This document shows positions 44,364 through 52,508 of a stretch of DNA of 64,000 bases, piece after piece (within the stretch, counting starts at the first letter, position 1; every line of letters starts with the position of its first letter). The notes below the pieces were generated by a model. It made no database searches, had not been told where the DNA came from, and saw only the letters and a list, made by a program, of their open reading frames with translations. This DNA comes from an uncultured Desulfobulbus sp. (lineage in GTDB: Bacteria > Desulfobacterota > Desulfobulbia > Desulfobulbales > Desulfobulbaceae): NCBI RefSeq assembly GCF_963664075.1, contig NZ_OY760916.1, positions 2,544,001-2,608,000 on the forward strand. The letters are read 5' to 3'. The translations under genes were made by a program, and so were the position numbers.

Positions 44364-46388
44364 ATGCCATCACGAATTGCAGGTAAACAACAGGTGTACC
44401 GTACATATATTGTCCTTCTGTTCTGCATGCTTTGTTGGGGTTCCGCCGGTTCTGCCGCGACCTATTACGTCTCAAGTGCAGTGGGCAACGATGACAATAG
44501 CGGCACCGCGCCCGACACGCCGCTGCAAACCATTCATGCTGTCAATACATTGACGCTGGCGCCCGGCGATACGGTGCGCTTCCGAAACGGCGACGTCTGG
44601 CAGGAAGAGATGCTCAAAATCACACATTCCGGAACCAGTGACAGCCCCATTACCTACGGCAGCTATTCCCAGGGCAGCAGCGTCGCCCCCTGTATCAGTG
44701 GCAGCAGACCGATAGTTGGCTGGACAGAGTATGCCGCAAATATCTATATGGCTGAGCTGAGTACTGGCGTAAATGCTGGAAATTTCCCTTATGGAATCAA
44801 TCAACTTTTCAACGGGGATCGACGCCTTCCCATGGGCCGCTGGCCAAATATCGAGGCCAACGACGACGGTGGCTACTCAACAATAGACGCAGCAGCTGCT
44901 ACCAATCAACTCACAGACAATGAGCTCCCCCCTGTTGACTGGACCGGTGGCATTACCCATATCAAGGGGATGCGCTGGTATATACTGAATCGTGAGATAG
45001 CCAGCAGTTCCGGGACAACTCTGCACCTCACCAATGCTGCCGAATGCTGGAACAGTTCATGTAGTGGATGGGGGTATTTCATCAACAATCATCTCAACAC
45101 CCTCGATACCGAGGGAGAATGGTTCTACGATGGATCGACCTCTCGTGTCTACCTGTACAGCTCTCTGGGAACACCCGCAAACGGGGCTCTTGAAGGTTCT
45201 GTGGTTATGACCGATGACGACCGAAGCTGGGGACTCGTCCTGCTCGGCCAGGATCTTGCCGACCATGTCCATGATGTGGTCATTGAAAATTTACAGCTCA
45301 AAAACGGGTATCGTCATGGCATTGCCACTCCGACAAATTACAGAAACTACGAGCCCTCCAACATAACCATCCAAAACAACACGATTAAAGATGTTGACGG
45401 CATTGGCATCAACCTGGCGGCGTGGGTCTATAGCGCACTTGATGGTGCAGATGGCTGGCGAGGTGGACACAACATGCACGTGCTCAGCAACTTGATCGAT
45501 GGCGCCAACCATATGGGCCTCAACCTCTATGCGAAAAACTCTACGATCTCCCACAATACCATCCAAAACATAGGCCTGGTGGCCAATCTGAATGCATCGG
45601 GACTTGGCTGTGGTGAAGGCAGTAGAGGCAGCTGTACGGAATCGGGGGACGGGGTCCGTATCAAAACGGGGAACAGTGACGATTCCGGCTACGGCAATGT
45701 TTTCTCAAACAATGTGTTACACAAAATCGCCTATAACGGGGTGGATGTTTTTGGACACTCAAACACTCTGAGCGCAAACATCATCACACAGGCCTGCTAC
45801 ACAAAAGGCGATTGCGGCGGGGTTCGCACCTACGGCAGCGGCAGTCTCTCCACAACCCCGGTTTACGATCTAATCCTGGAGCATAACTTCATTACCGATA
45901 CAATCGGTAACACTGATGGTGCCCTTACGACCTATGATCCCCTTTTCGGCATGGGACTGTATATCGATCATTATTCACGGGATGTTATCGCGACCAACAA
46001 CACCATCATCAACGCCACCTTTCACGGCATTCTCTACCAGAATTCCACCGGCAGCATTCGGGAGAATACACTCTACAACAATGCATCCGGAACCATGTAC
46101 GCCGGGCAGGTCTATTTCAGCGGGAGCGACACGCTAATAAGCGATCTTGAGGGAAATGTTCTCTACGGACTGCAGGAGAATGCATGGACCATGGGGATGA
46201 GCAGCCAATCTCAGCTGGCTGCTTCAGAGAACAACGTTTTCTTTAACCCCTATCAGGCCAACCATATCTATGCCGGATCCGTCATGACCTTTGCCGGGTG
46301 GCAAAACATGAGTGGCATGGATGCACAATCGTCCACGAATTGTGGTTTAGCCTCAGCAGTGACCAATCACCTCGTTCGGTGGTCATGA
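44364..46388 (+). CDS. Secreted parallel beta-helix protein, C-terminus frameshifted
   Basis: The protein has a signal peptide (YIVLLFCMLCWGSAGSA) and then YYVSSAVGNDDNSGT-TPLQTI, the usual start of right-handed parallel beta-helix polysaccharide-acting or surface proteins. Residues about 300-590 contain many N-rich helix turns (ITIQNNTIKDV, HNTIQNIG, ATNNTIIN). The frame ends at 46388 shortly after MDAQSSTN. The usual C-terminal module (WFSLSSDQSPRS, GIRDYLDLKQHPV, PFSSAVLID) continues in another frame up to about 46564. Removing two bases (TG) in AATTGTGGTTT near 46342 would join them. It begins just downstream of the IS110 remnant. Alternative start is TTG 44358. Confidence 0.78.
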   Translation: MPSRIAGKQQVYRTYIVLLFCMLCWGSAGSAATYYVSSAVGNDDNSGTAPDTPLQTIHAVNTLTLAPGDTVRFRNGDVWQEEMLKITHSGTSDSPITYGSYSQGSSVAPCISGSRPIVGWTEYAANIYMAELSTGVNAGNFPYGINQLFNGDRRLPMGRWPNIEANDDGGYSTIDAAAATNQLTDNELPPVDWTGGITHIKGMRWYILNREIASSSGTTLHLTNAAECWNSSCSGWGYFINNHLNTLDTEGEWFYDGSTSRVYLYSSLGTPANGALEGSVVMTDDDRSWGLVLLGQDLADHVHDVVIENLQLKNGYRHGIATPTNYRNYEPSNITIQNNTIKDVDGIGINLAAWVYSALDGADGWRGGHNMHVLSNLIDGANHMGLNLYAKNSTISHNTIQNIGLVANLNASGLGCGEGSRGSCTESGDGVRIKTGNSDDSGYGNVFSNNVLHKIAYNGVDVFGHSNTLSANIITQACYTKGDCGGVRTYGSGSLSTTPVYDLILEHNFITDTIGNTDGALTTYDPLFGMGLYIDHYSRDVIATNNTIINATFHGILYQNSTGSIRENTLYNNASGTMYAGQVYFSGSDTLISDLEGNVLYGLQENAWTMGMSSQSQLAASENNVFFNPYQANHIYAGSVMTFAGWQNMSGMDAQSSTNCGLASAVTNHLVRWS

Positions 46389-46810
46389 CCAATACAACAG
46401 CCGCAAGCCAACCAGCTGCCCTGGGCATACGAGACTATCTTGACCTGAAGCAACATCCCGTTTCCAGGCCCTTTGTGCTGGCACCGTTTTCCAGTGCGGT
46501 GTTGATTGATAAGGGAGGAAGGATATCTCTTGAGCCTATCCTTTTTTTACTTGAGAATGAGTAAGAAAATTTGCACAGAACCTCAGCTACCAATGGGAAC
46601 AGCGAGATCCCTCAGATGCCACGGCATGGCATCGATGTTGCGGCCACAGCGAAGGTATCATGTATCCTCCGGAAAGTATCTCGAACAGAGAGAGATCTCG
46701 TTGCTTTCAAGGTGAGCATTGGGAGTAATCACAGAAAATTGTGAGCATAACGCTGAAATTGGGTAGGTAAGCGCAAACTCCGAAAAAAATCATTTCTGGA
46801 TAGGCACGAG

Positions 46811-47260
46811 TTAGCCCATCATCTTCTCAATCCGCTGCTCAATATCACCGCGCGGTGCCGCTCCCACCAGCTGATCGACCACCTCACCGTTTTTCATGAA
46901 AAGTAACGTGGGAACACCACGAATCTGAAAACGAGCTGCCGTCATCTGTTGGCTGGAGGTGTCCATTTTAAAGACCAGCAATTTGCCGGTGTACTCCTGA
47001 GCAAGGGCCTCGATGGTCGGTGCTATCATCTGACAAGGGCCGCAGGTCGGCGAATAAAAATCAAGCAATACAGGCAACTTTGACTGCTCCACCAGCGCAT
47101 TAAAGCCACCATCGGTGAGGCTGTTCACCTTACCGGAAACAGGTGCCCCATCAAGGGATGTTCCGCATTTACCACACTTGGGGATCAGGTGCTGTTTATC
47201 TTCAGGAATCCGGTTCTTTGCCCCGCACTGGGGACAGACAATCACTGTATTCATAGTCAC
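46811..47260 (-). CDS. trxC: Thioredoxin 2 (zinc-finger thioredoxin)
   Basis: A 149-residue thioredoxin with an N-terminal zinc-binding extension (CPQCGAKNRI and CGKCGTSL, residues about 9-33) and a thioredoxin domain with the active site SPTCGPCQMIAP and cis-Pro segment IRGVPTLLFMKNG. It reduces disulfides in cytosolic proteins. Length and the two CxxC pairs match TrxC. Start may be ATG 47260 or the in-frame ATG 47254. It stands alone on the - strand. Confidence 0.96.
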   Translation of the reverse strand: MTMNTVIVCPQCGAKNRIPEDKQHLIPKCGKCGTSLDGAPVSGKVNSLTDGGFNALVEQSKLPVLLDFYSPTCGPCQMIAPTIEALAQEYTGKLLVFKMDTSSQQMTAARFQIRGVPTLLFMKNGEVVDQLVGAAPRGDIEQRIEKMMG

Positions 47261-47547
47261 CTCACAGCATATTCATTGGATGAATGGTGAACTTTTCATG
47301 CGTGTCAATACATGATGTTTGCTTTCAAAATTCTGTAGGTATTATAAGAAGCCGCTTACCATTTGACTAGTCTTTGCCTCTTGTTTTTGTTTGGAAAAAC
47401 CATGATTTTCACCCAAAAATCATAGGGATTTCATGAGGTAAAACCAAACTTTCAAGACAAGTGCTAATCCATGCTTATTGTGTGGAAAAGGGAAAAGGAT
47501 GACTTTAATCCGTTGTTACTTTCCCAATACACACATGAGGTACATTT

Positions 47548-47844
47548 ATGGATAAATTGAATAAGCATGCTCTCCTATATACATATACCTGGCATCACTA
47601 CCCTGAAAATGACCCCAAAGTGTCAGGTCCTCCAGACACAACCCTCTTCAATAAACATGAGGGTGAAGAGGTTTTGTACCTGATTGATTACCTCAGCGAA
47701 CACATCGCCTGGAGCGTGGAAGAATTTGCCTCCAAGGTGGAAAGACTCATACATGATCACATGCCTGAACACGAGATGAGCCAGGTAGAGGTGGTGGCGT
47801 GGATTAAGGAAAATTGGAAACTCCCTCTCGCCGCAGCTGCCTGA
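47548..47844 (+). CDS. Small hypothetical protein, 98 residues
   Basis: A good GAGG site precedes ATG 47548. The product is acidic and helical, starts MDKLNKHALLYTYTWHHYPE and has a His/Glu-rich middle (LIHDHMPEHEMSQVEVVAWI). There is no signal peptide or membrane segment. I do not recognise it. The clean start, coding-like composition and following REP/terminator region suggest a real gene. Confidence 0.65.
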   Translation: MDKLNKHALLYTYTWHHYPENDPKVSGPPDTTLFNKHEGEEVLYLIDYLSEHIAWSVEEFASKVERLIHDHMPEHEMSQVEVVAWIKENWKLPLAAAA

Positions 47845-47897
47845 CAGAAATGTGATTTCTATAAAAGCCCCCCCACTCTACGGTTAAAAGTCGCAAG

Positions 47898-47978
47898 TGT
47901 TGGCGGGCGCCCTTCACTTCTGCCAGCCATCACTTCCTGGAAGTATGGTAGGTTGGAGGTGAGGAACGAACCCCAACA
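47898..47978. repeat. REP-like palindrome, second copy with one degenerate arm
   Basis: The right arm (47947-47978) reads GGTAGGTTGGAGGTGAGGAA and on to AACCCCAACA, 28 of 32 bases identical to the arm at 33364-33395. The left arm (from 47898, TGTTGGCGGG) is only partly complementary. Confidence 0.65.
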
Positions 47979-47990
47979 TCAAAAACAAAA

Positions 47991-48029
47991 AAAGGGTGGC
48001 ACCTCAGTTAGATAGAGGCTCCACCCTTT
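47991..48029. terminator. Bidirectional terminator
   Basis: The stem AAAGGGTGG/CCACCCTTT is extended by an inner CCTC/GAGG pair, with A-rich sequence on the left and T residues on the right. It lies between convergent small genes (47548-47844, + and 48075-48272, -) and can serve both. Confidence 0.8.
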
Positions 48030-48074
48030 TCAATGTGCACGCCAGACGGTGGACCCGTCATAGGAGTCACAAAT

Positions 48075-48272
48075 TCAGTTTTCTACAGCAATGAGCGATA
48101 CGCCAAGCTCCTTTTCAATCTCCTGAACTTTTTTCAATTCAGCATCTGTGAGCAAGGTGGTATTGACATTATGGCATTTGTAGGCAAGGAAGGTCTTGCC
48201 AAGATCTTTTTCCAGGGCGCTGATTTTGTCCAAAACAGGCTTGTCGACATTGTTTGCGAGTGAACACAGCAT
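48075..48272 (-). CDS. Small hypothetical protein, 65 residues
   Basis: A clear AAGGAG site precedes ATG 48272, and a terminator follows. The product starts MLCSLANNVDKPVLDKISAL and is a charged, two-helix-like polypeptide with a Cys-His pair (AYKCHNVN). No family recognised. Start, site and terminator make it a likely real short gene, transcribed alone. Confidence 0.68.
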   Translation of the reverse strand: MLCSLANNVDKPVLDKISALEKDLGKTFLAYKCHNVNTTLLTDAELKKVQEIEKELGVSLIAVEN

Positions 48273-48440
48273 AATGGTACTCCTTTTCAGTAAAATTCTT
48301 CAACCAGGGGCATGGTTAAAGAATATACCCTGAAAACGTTTGTATCAATGGGAGTAGTTTAACGGGTTAATGACGGGAAAAAACCGTCGCCAAGTACTGC
48401 TTTTCCTCCCTTGGAGAGAACAACGACACCTCGAAAAGTT

Positions 48441-49328
48441 TCAATCCTGCATACTTGCAAGGAAGGTCTGCAGATTGGTTCCGGTTTTATTGAGGCCCAG
48501 TTTACGTCGAAGGTTCCTGCGATGAAAATTGATGGTGGTAATGCTTAAGTGCATGCGATCGGCAATGTCCTGGCTGGTCTTCCCCTCTCGAATAAGAGCG
48601 GCGACCTCAATCTCCTGGGGCGTCAGCTCCGAGGCGATAGCTGCCATACGTTGCAGAAATGGCTTGGTTAGCTCCGCAAGCCGTGTCTGCAGGGTTATCA
48701 GTAAATCTCGGGACAGTGGCGAGACATCCTGCGCTGCAAGCTGCTCAACGACCGGGACAATCAGCTGGCGTACATTAGCCAGCACCTTGCGCTCCATATC
48801 CTGCTGATCCGCCTCCCGTTGTTTTAGCAGTACTTTTAATGCGGTATTTGCCTCTTCGAGCTTTCCTTTCTCTGCCTGCAGCGCCTGAGCATAGAGTCGT
48901 CCCTCTTCTTCCGCAAGTTTCAGCCGGGTAATATTTTCATGGCTGACGACCACCCGCACCGGGTCCGTATCCACGGCCCGCGTCACCTTCATGGAAAACC
49001 AGCGCTGTTCCTGGGGTGAGTGGCAGGGGTAATCTAAAATGAACTCCTCAATATCACCTGCAATAACAGCTCGAATCCCTTGGGCCACCTCACTTGATTC
49101 ACCTGCGGTATCCTCACTGGATTTTTCACAGATCTCTAAATAATTGATTTTGAGCTGCTCTGGCCGCACGCGGAGCTCATTCTGATGGGCAAAATTTCGC
49201 CAGGCGTTATTGGTCTCTAAAATAAAACCATCGCTATCGAGAATAGCCACATGGGCGGAAATCGAGTTTAAAATCGTATGGGCAAAGTGATACCCATCGT
49301 CAAGAGTCTGTCCTTCATGAGAGGTCAT
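48441..49328 (-). CDS. PAS domain, LuxR-type transcriptional regulator
   Basis: A 295-residue cytoplasmic regulator. Residues about 12-140 form a PAS domain (HVAILDSDGFILETNNAWRN), followed by a coiled coil (residues about 145-195) and a C-terminal LuxR helix-turn-helix (LTPQEIEVAALIREGKTSQD, then IADRMHLSITTINFHRRNLR). It lacks a receiver domain, so the PAS domain is the likely signal input. ATG 49328 overlaps the end of the RNase H gene by 14 bases, so the two are probably translated together. The frame extends upstream to 49442 inside the RNase H gene, which is less likely. Confidence 0.88.
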   Translation of the reverse strand: MTSHEGQTLDDGYHFAHTILNSISAHVAILDSDGFILETNNAWRNFAHQNELRVRPEQLKINYLEICEKSSEDTAGESSEVAQGIRAVIAGDIEEFILDYPCHSPQEQRWFSMKVTRAVDTDPVRVVVSHENITRLKLAEEEGRLYAQALQAEKGKLEEANTALKVLLKQREADQQDMERKVLANVRQLIVPVVEQLAAQDVSPLSRDLLITLQTRLAELTKPFLQRMAAIASELTPQEIEVAALIREGKTSQDIADRMHLSITTINFHRRNLRRKLGLNKTGTNLQTFLASMQD

Positions 49329-50160
49329 TTTGTGCATCCACCTTGAAGAGCGTATTTGGTGAACAGATATCATCCAATGGAGAGTGGCGGGCAACTGATT
49401 TTGCCAGTTGATGGCAGAGATCATGCGCTTCATTGCCAGCATGCCCCTTAACCCATTTAAATTCGATACACTTATTCTTAATCAGTGCAGAAGCCTGCTG
49501 CCAGTAGGGTGCATAGCATACCTCCCGTCCATAAGCGGTTTGCCAGTTATTGTGCCGCCAGAAATGAACCCACTGGACCAGACCGCGAATAACATAGCGG
49601 CTGTCCGTGTGCACCTGAATACAGTCTTCAGCCATCAGGCGGCGCAGCCCTTCAATAAGCCCCCTCAGCTCCATCAAATTACTGGAACTTCCCGGTACAG
49701 AACAGGCGTAGAACTCTCGCCCTCCTTCCCTGTTCTCAACAAACCCTGCAAATCCGGATTGTAAGGTTTCATGATTTGCCGAGCCATCAGCGAAGAGTTT
49801 CGGAGTGTCATCAAAGCCGGTTGCACTAAGACGGATTGAACACCTTCCCTCGCGCTGATCCAATCGAATGTACTGAGAAAAATGTACATTTTTGAGAAAA
49901 AAGAAATCTTCAAGAAAAACACAGTTGATACGCTGGCCAAGGTGCAGTTTTCCGTCAAGAGCCGAACGAAGTATTTTCTGGAGTTGATACCAATTTTTGC
50001 TGATCCCCTGGCCAAGAGAATTCTCCAGACGCAAAGAAACCGCACCATTCAAGCGAGAGTACTCAAGCTGATTTTCCTCATCCCCCTGCCTAACCGTACA
50101 GCTCAGCCGTTCATCGTTAATCGTATCAACCTGAAGGGTAAAAACAAATGGTTTCATCAA
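49315..50160 (-). CDS. RNase HI-like protein with a novel N-terminal extension
   Basis: Residues about 125-265 are an RNase HI domain with all catalytic residues: FADGSANH (Asp), NLMELRGLIEGL (Glu), VHTDSRYVI (Asp) and GHAGNEAHDLCHQLA (His and final Asp). It also has the basic-protrusion-like WRHNNWQTAYG segment. The enzyme cuts RNA in RNA-DNA hybrids. Residues 1-124 are an extension I do not recognise; it is not the small hybrid-binding HBD seen in eukaryotic RNase H1. It may target the enzyme to a substrate. The downstream PAS-LuxR gene overlaps its 3' end, and a lipoprotein hydrolase gene lies 21 bases upstream. Confidence 0.87.
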   Translation of the reverse strand: MMKPFVFTLQVDTINDERLSCTVRQGDEENQLEYSRLNGAVSLRLENSLGQGISKNWYQLQKILRSALDGKLHLGQRINCVFLEDFFFLKNVHFSQYIRLDQREGRCSIRLSATGFDDTPKLFADGSANHETLQSGFAGFVENREGGREFYACSVPGSSSNLMELRGLIEGLRRLMAEDCIQVHTDSRYVIRGLVQWVHFWRHNNWQTAYGREVCYAPYWQQASALIKNKCIEFKWVKGHAGNEAHDLCHQLAKSVARHSPLDDICSPNTLFKVDAQNDLS

Positions 50161-50181
50161 GCAAAAAATTCAACCGAGACA

Positions 50182-51534
50182 TTACCGGTCAAGAGTTTCC
50201 ATTGAGCAAGACTGATCCACAAAGCAGTTGATTGCCCCCATCATAAATGCATAGTCTGGGTTAAATGTGCCCCGTCGAAAATATTTTTGGTCAAGCTTGC
50301 CCCTGCTCTCAAGCAGTTGTTTGTTTTCACCATACACCGCAGCAGCATTATCCTGCTGGCACTGTTTAAAGTCTACTTGGGTTGTATCGGAATCATATTC
50401 CTTACAGTGATGGTAGTTACCGTGTACCCCATAATGTCGATCAAGGGGAGAAACCGGCAGAGCGGTATGGGCCATATTCACGGTTTTATATTCCGGAGCA
50501 AAATTCCGAGGCTCTCGTTTAATGATATCTTCACAGACAAGCTCGGGATTCCCTTGAACCTCCTTGTTCTTTGCTGGATCAATGGATGTATACCAGATCA
50601 GCTTTTTTCTCTGTAATGCCTCGGCTGAACAGAAAAATTCTCTGGCAGCCTTGGCATCTATGGTCGTATCATCTGCGCTGACCGCCATCAACATAGGGAC
50701 ATTAGGAATATAGTCTGTCTCATCCATGTGCTCAGTCAGGAGGTAAAACTCAGCCCCGGCATTCAATGAAAACGATTCATAGCGGGCGGCATCCCTCTCG
50801 GGGAAAATACTTGACCAGTTCTTCACGTGACGAAGCCAGGGTGTCAAAAAGGCTAGCTTGGTGTTTGCTTTGATAGCTGTCGACAAAAGTACCACTCCGG
50901 CAACACCATCCGTCCTGTTGTGCGTATCAGCAGGGTGCCTTTTCAAATAATCAAGTATGAGCGAGGTTCCCGTGGAAAAACCGATCAGATAGAGCTCGGT
51001 CCTCCCCTTCTCTTCCTGAAAACTTTCGATTCCATAGTCGATGATCCCCTGCCACTGGCTATATTGCATCTCAAGCGTATCGCCGACCACGGTCCCGTGT
51101 CCGGGCAGCAAGACTGCTCGTATCAACGCACAGGGATAGGCTGCCTGCAACGAGTCAGCAATACTTTTCATCAGATAGGGCGAATCAGTCAATCCATGGA
51201 TTAACAGAAAGCCTCTGTGGCTCTGCGCTGCATTGCTTTGACACTGTTGCTGGTCAGAGGGAAAACGTTGAAAGGGCGAGCGCATGGCTGCGGCCTGAGC
51301 GGTGGATTCGCCTTTTAGATAAGCTCCTTCCCCCCGGACCGTTCTGAGCACCTCTTCGATCTTACGTTGACTTCTGTTAACGTAGGTCGAAAAGTCAGTT
51401 CCTTTGGGAGGAACATCAGTGGCCTTGCCTGTGGGCTCAAGATATTTTGGGGAGTTGCCGCAGGCGGAAAGCAACAAGAGGGTACCCACAAACAGAACAA
51501 TGGGCATAATCATCCTTGGAAACATCATCGTCAC
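50182..51534 (-). CDS. Lipoprotein alpha/beta hydrolase
   Basis: A 450-residue protein with a lipoprotein signal (IVLFVGTLLLLSAC, lipobox LLSAC) that should anchor it to a membrane facing the periplasm. The hydrolase core has FLLIHGLTDSPY (oxyanion region), LLPGHGT, the nucleophile elbow GFSTG near residue 188, and an acidic segment VSADDTTID near 280. A C-terminal MAHTALP may supply the His. It resembles monoacylglycerol-lipase-like enzymes with many inserted loops. Likely an esterase or lipase; substrate unknown. Confidence 0.85.
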   Translation of the reverse strand: MTMMFPRMIMPIVLFVGTLLLLSACGNSPKYLEPTGKATDVPPKGTDFSTYVNRSQRKIEEVLRTVRGEGAYLKGESTAQAAAMRSPFQRFPSDQQQCQSNAAQSHRGFLLIHGLTDSPYLMKSIADSLQAAYPCALIRAVLLPGHGTVVGDTLEMQYSQWQGIIDYGIESFQEEKGRTELYLIGFSTGTSLILDYLKRHPADTHNRTDGVAGVVLLSTAIKANTKLAFLTPWLRHVKNWSSIFPERDAARYESFSLNAGAEFYLLTEHMDETDYIPNVPMLMAVSADDTTIDAKAAREFFCSAEALQRKKLIWYTSIDPAKNKEVQGNPELVCEDIIKREPRNFAPEYKTVNMAHTALPVSPLDRHYGVHGNYHHCKEYDSDTTQVDFKQCQQDNAAAVYGENKQLLESRGKLDQKYFRRGTFNPDYAFMMGAINCFVDQSCSMETLDR

Positions 51535-51736
51535 TCCCTCATTCGTTTAGGAACAAAATATTTTTATGTAAAAAAGCAGAGGAACTCTCATGATATACGA
51601 AGTGTTTTTCTATGTCATGCCAGGCTGAGAATGACATTGAAGCGAACTCCTCCGTGCTCAATGGAGTTTGATATGGTATGTAAGCGCCCTTTCGGTGCAC
51701 TCCCCCCGAAATCCATCCAGCACCACTCAGGGCAGG

Positions 51737-52024
51737 ATGGACACTGAACGATCTATTATCCCTTCATTGAAAGGACATTTATTTATTCAAACGATCGCAA
51801 GGTCATATCTAGCTCGCAGGAGAAAAAGAGATTTGAAAAACACACAGCAACCAGAACAACGGATTGCGTCCCCTCGGCTTCTTTGTGCCGACTGTGGTTC
51901 TCCTTATTTATTACAGAATCGACGATCGAGTATCTGCTCGAAATGTGAAACCAAAATGCAGGCATCTGGGGACAAATGGAAAAGGGCAATATCAGCGACG
52001 CTGAGCGGGCATTTAACAAGGTAA
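51737..52024 (+). CDS. Possible small zinc-ribbon protein
   Basis: The frame from ATG 51737 gives 95 residues: a basic N-terminal part (YLARRRKRDLK) and a four-cysteine ribbon (CADCGSPYLL, then SICSKCETKM). The ribosome site is weak (GGCAGG close to the ATG). The paired CxxC motifs are the only support; it could be a chance frame or a remnant. Confidence 0.4.
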   Translation: MDTERSIIPSLKGHLFIQTIARSYLARRRKRDLKNTQQPEQRIASPRLLCADCGSPYLLQNRRSSICSKCETKMQASGDKWKRAISATLSGHLTR

Positions 52025-52050
52025 CTTTCTAAGAGACGAATATTTTTTAA

Positions 52051-52080
52051 ATTTTGGTGATTACCTTCAATGCTCAGCTT
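52051..52080 (-). repeat. Dispersed repeat copy C (single end)
   Basis: On the - strand it reads AAGCTGAGCATTGAAGGTAA and on to TCACC, matching the right-end motif of the elements at 12071-12159 and 33247-33450. A matching second end is not evident here. Confidence 0.55.
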
Positions 52081-52508
52081 GTAAAAATGAGATCTCTCCC
52101 GCTGGTCGAGATGACTGCGGGGAGGTGCAAAACCCCCTCGCTGTGGCCACAACACCAATGGCATCCCGAACGCATGTGAAAAATCTCTTTGTTTTGTATA
52201 CACCAGATGAAATTCAGCGCTAATCATAATTTTTTTAATGATCGAGGAGAAGGGGTGCCCCCTGACATCGCAGCAACCAAAGATTGGGGAAACTGAACCA
52301 TCTCCGAATACCAAAAGTGCCTAGCTATCCTTGCTAATTTAGCGTTAAAGAAAAGGTAATTGGCCAGTATGAAACTGGCCATCTAAGGTGGTTGACGTTT
52401 GATTATTTAAGTTCGGGTCTAGAGAGCTGATTATTGCACTGGAGGGTGAGGTAAACCTAGGGGCACCCCAGTCCCCCCGTGGGGGCCTGAAGAACGTCCC
52501 CACCTCTT

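Larger units (their letters stand above)
51535..52508. other. Sparse region with one possible small gene and repeats
   Basis: Nearly 1 kb of mostly non-coding sequence. It holds a possible zinc-ribbon ORF (51737-52024), a repeat end (52051-52080), and a perfect hairpin TGGCCAGT/ACTGGCCA at 52361-52381 without a T-run. The remaining frames show no protein-like features. Confidence 0.45.

Noticed and set aside
33425-52080. CRISPR-like array from the recurring AGCTGAGCATTGA motif
   Set aside because: Copies are few, far apart and diverged, with no regular spacers and no cas genes.
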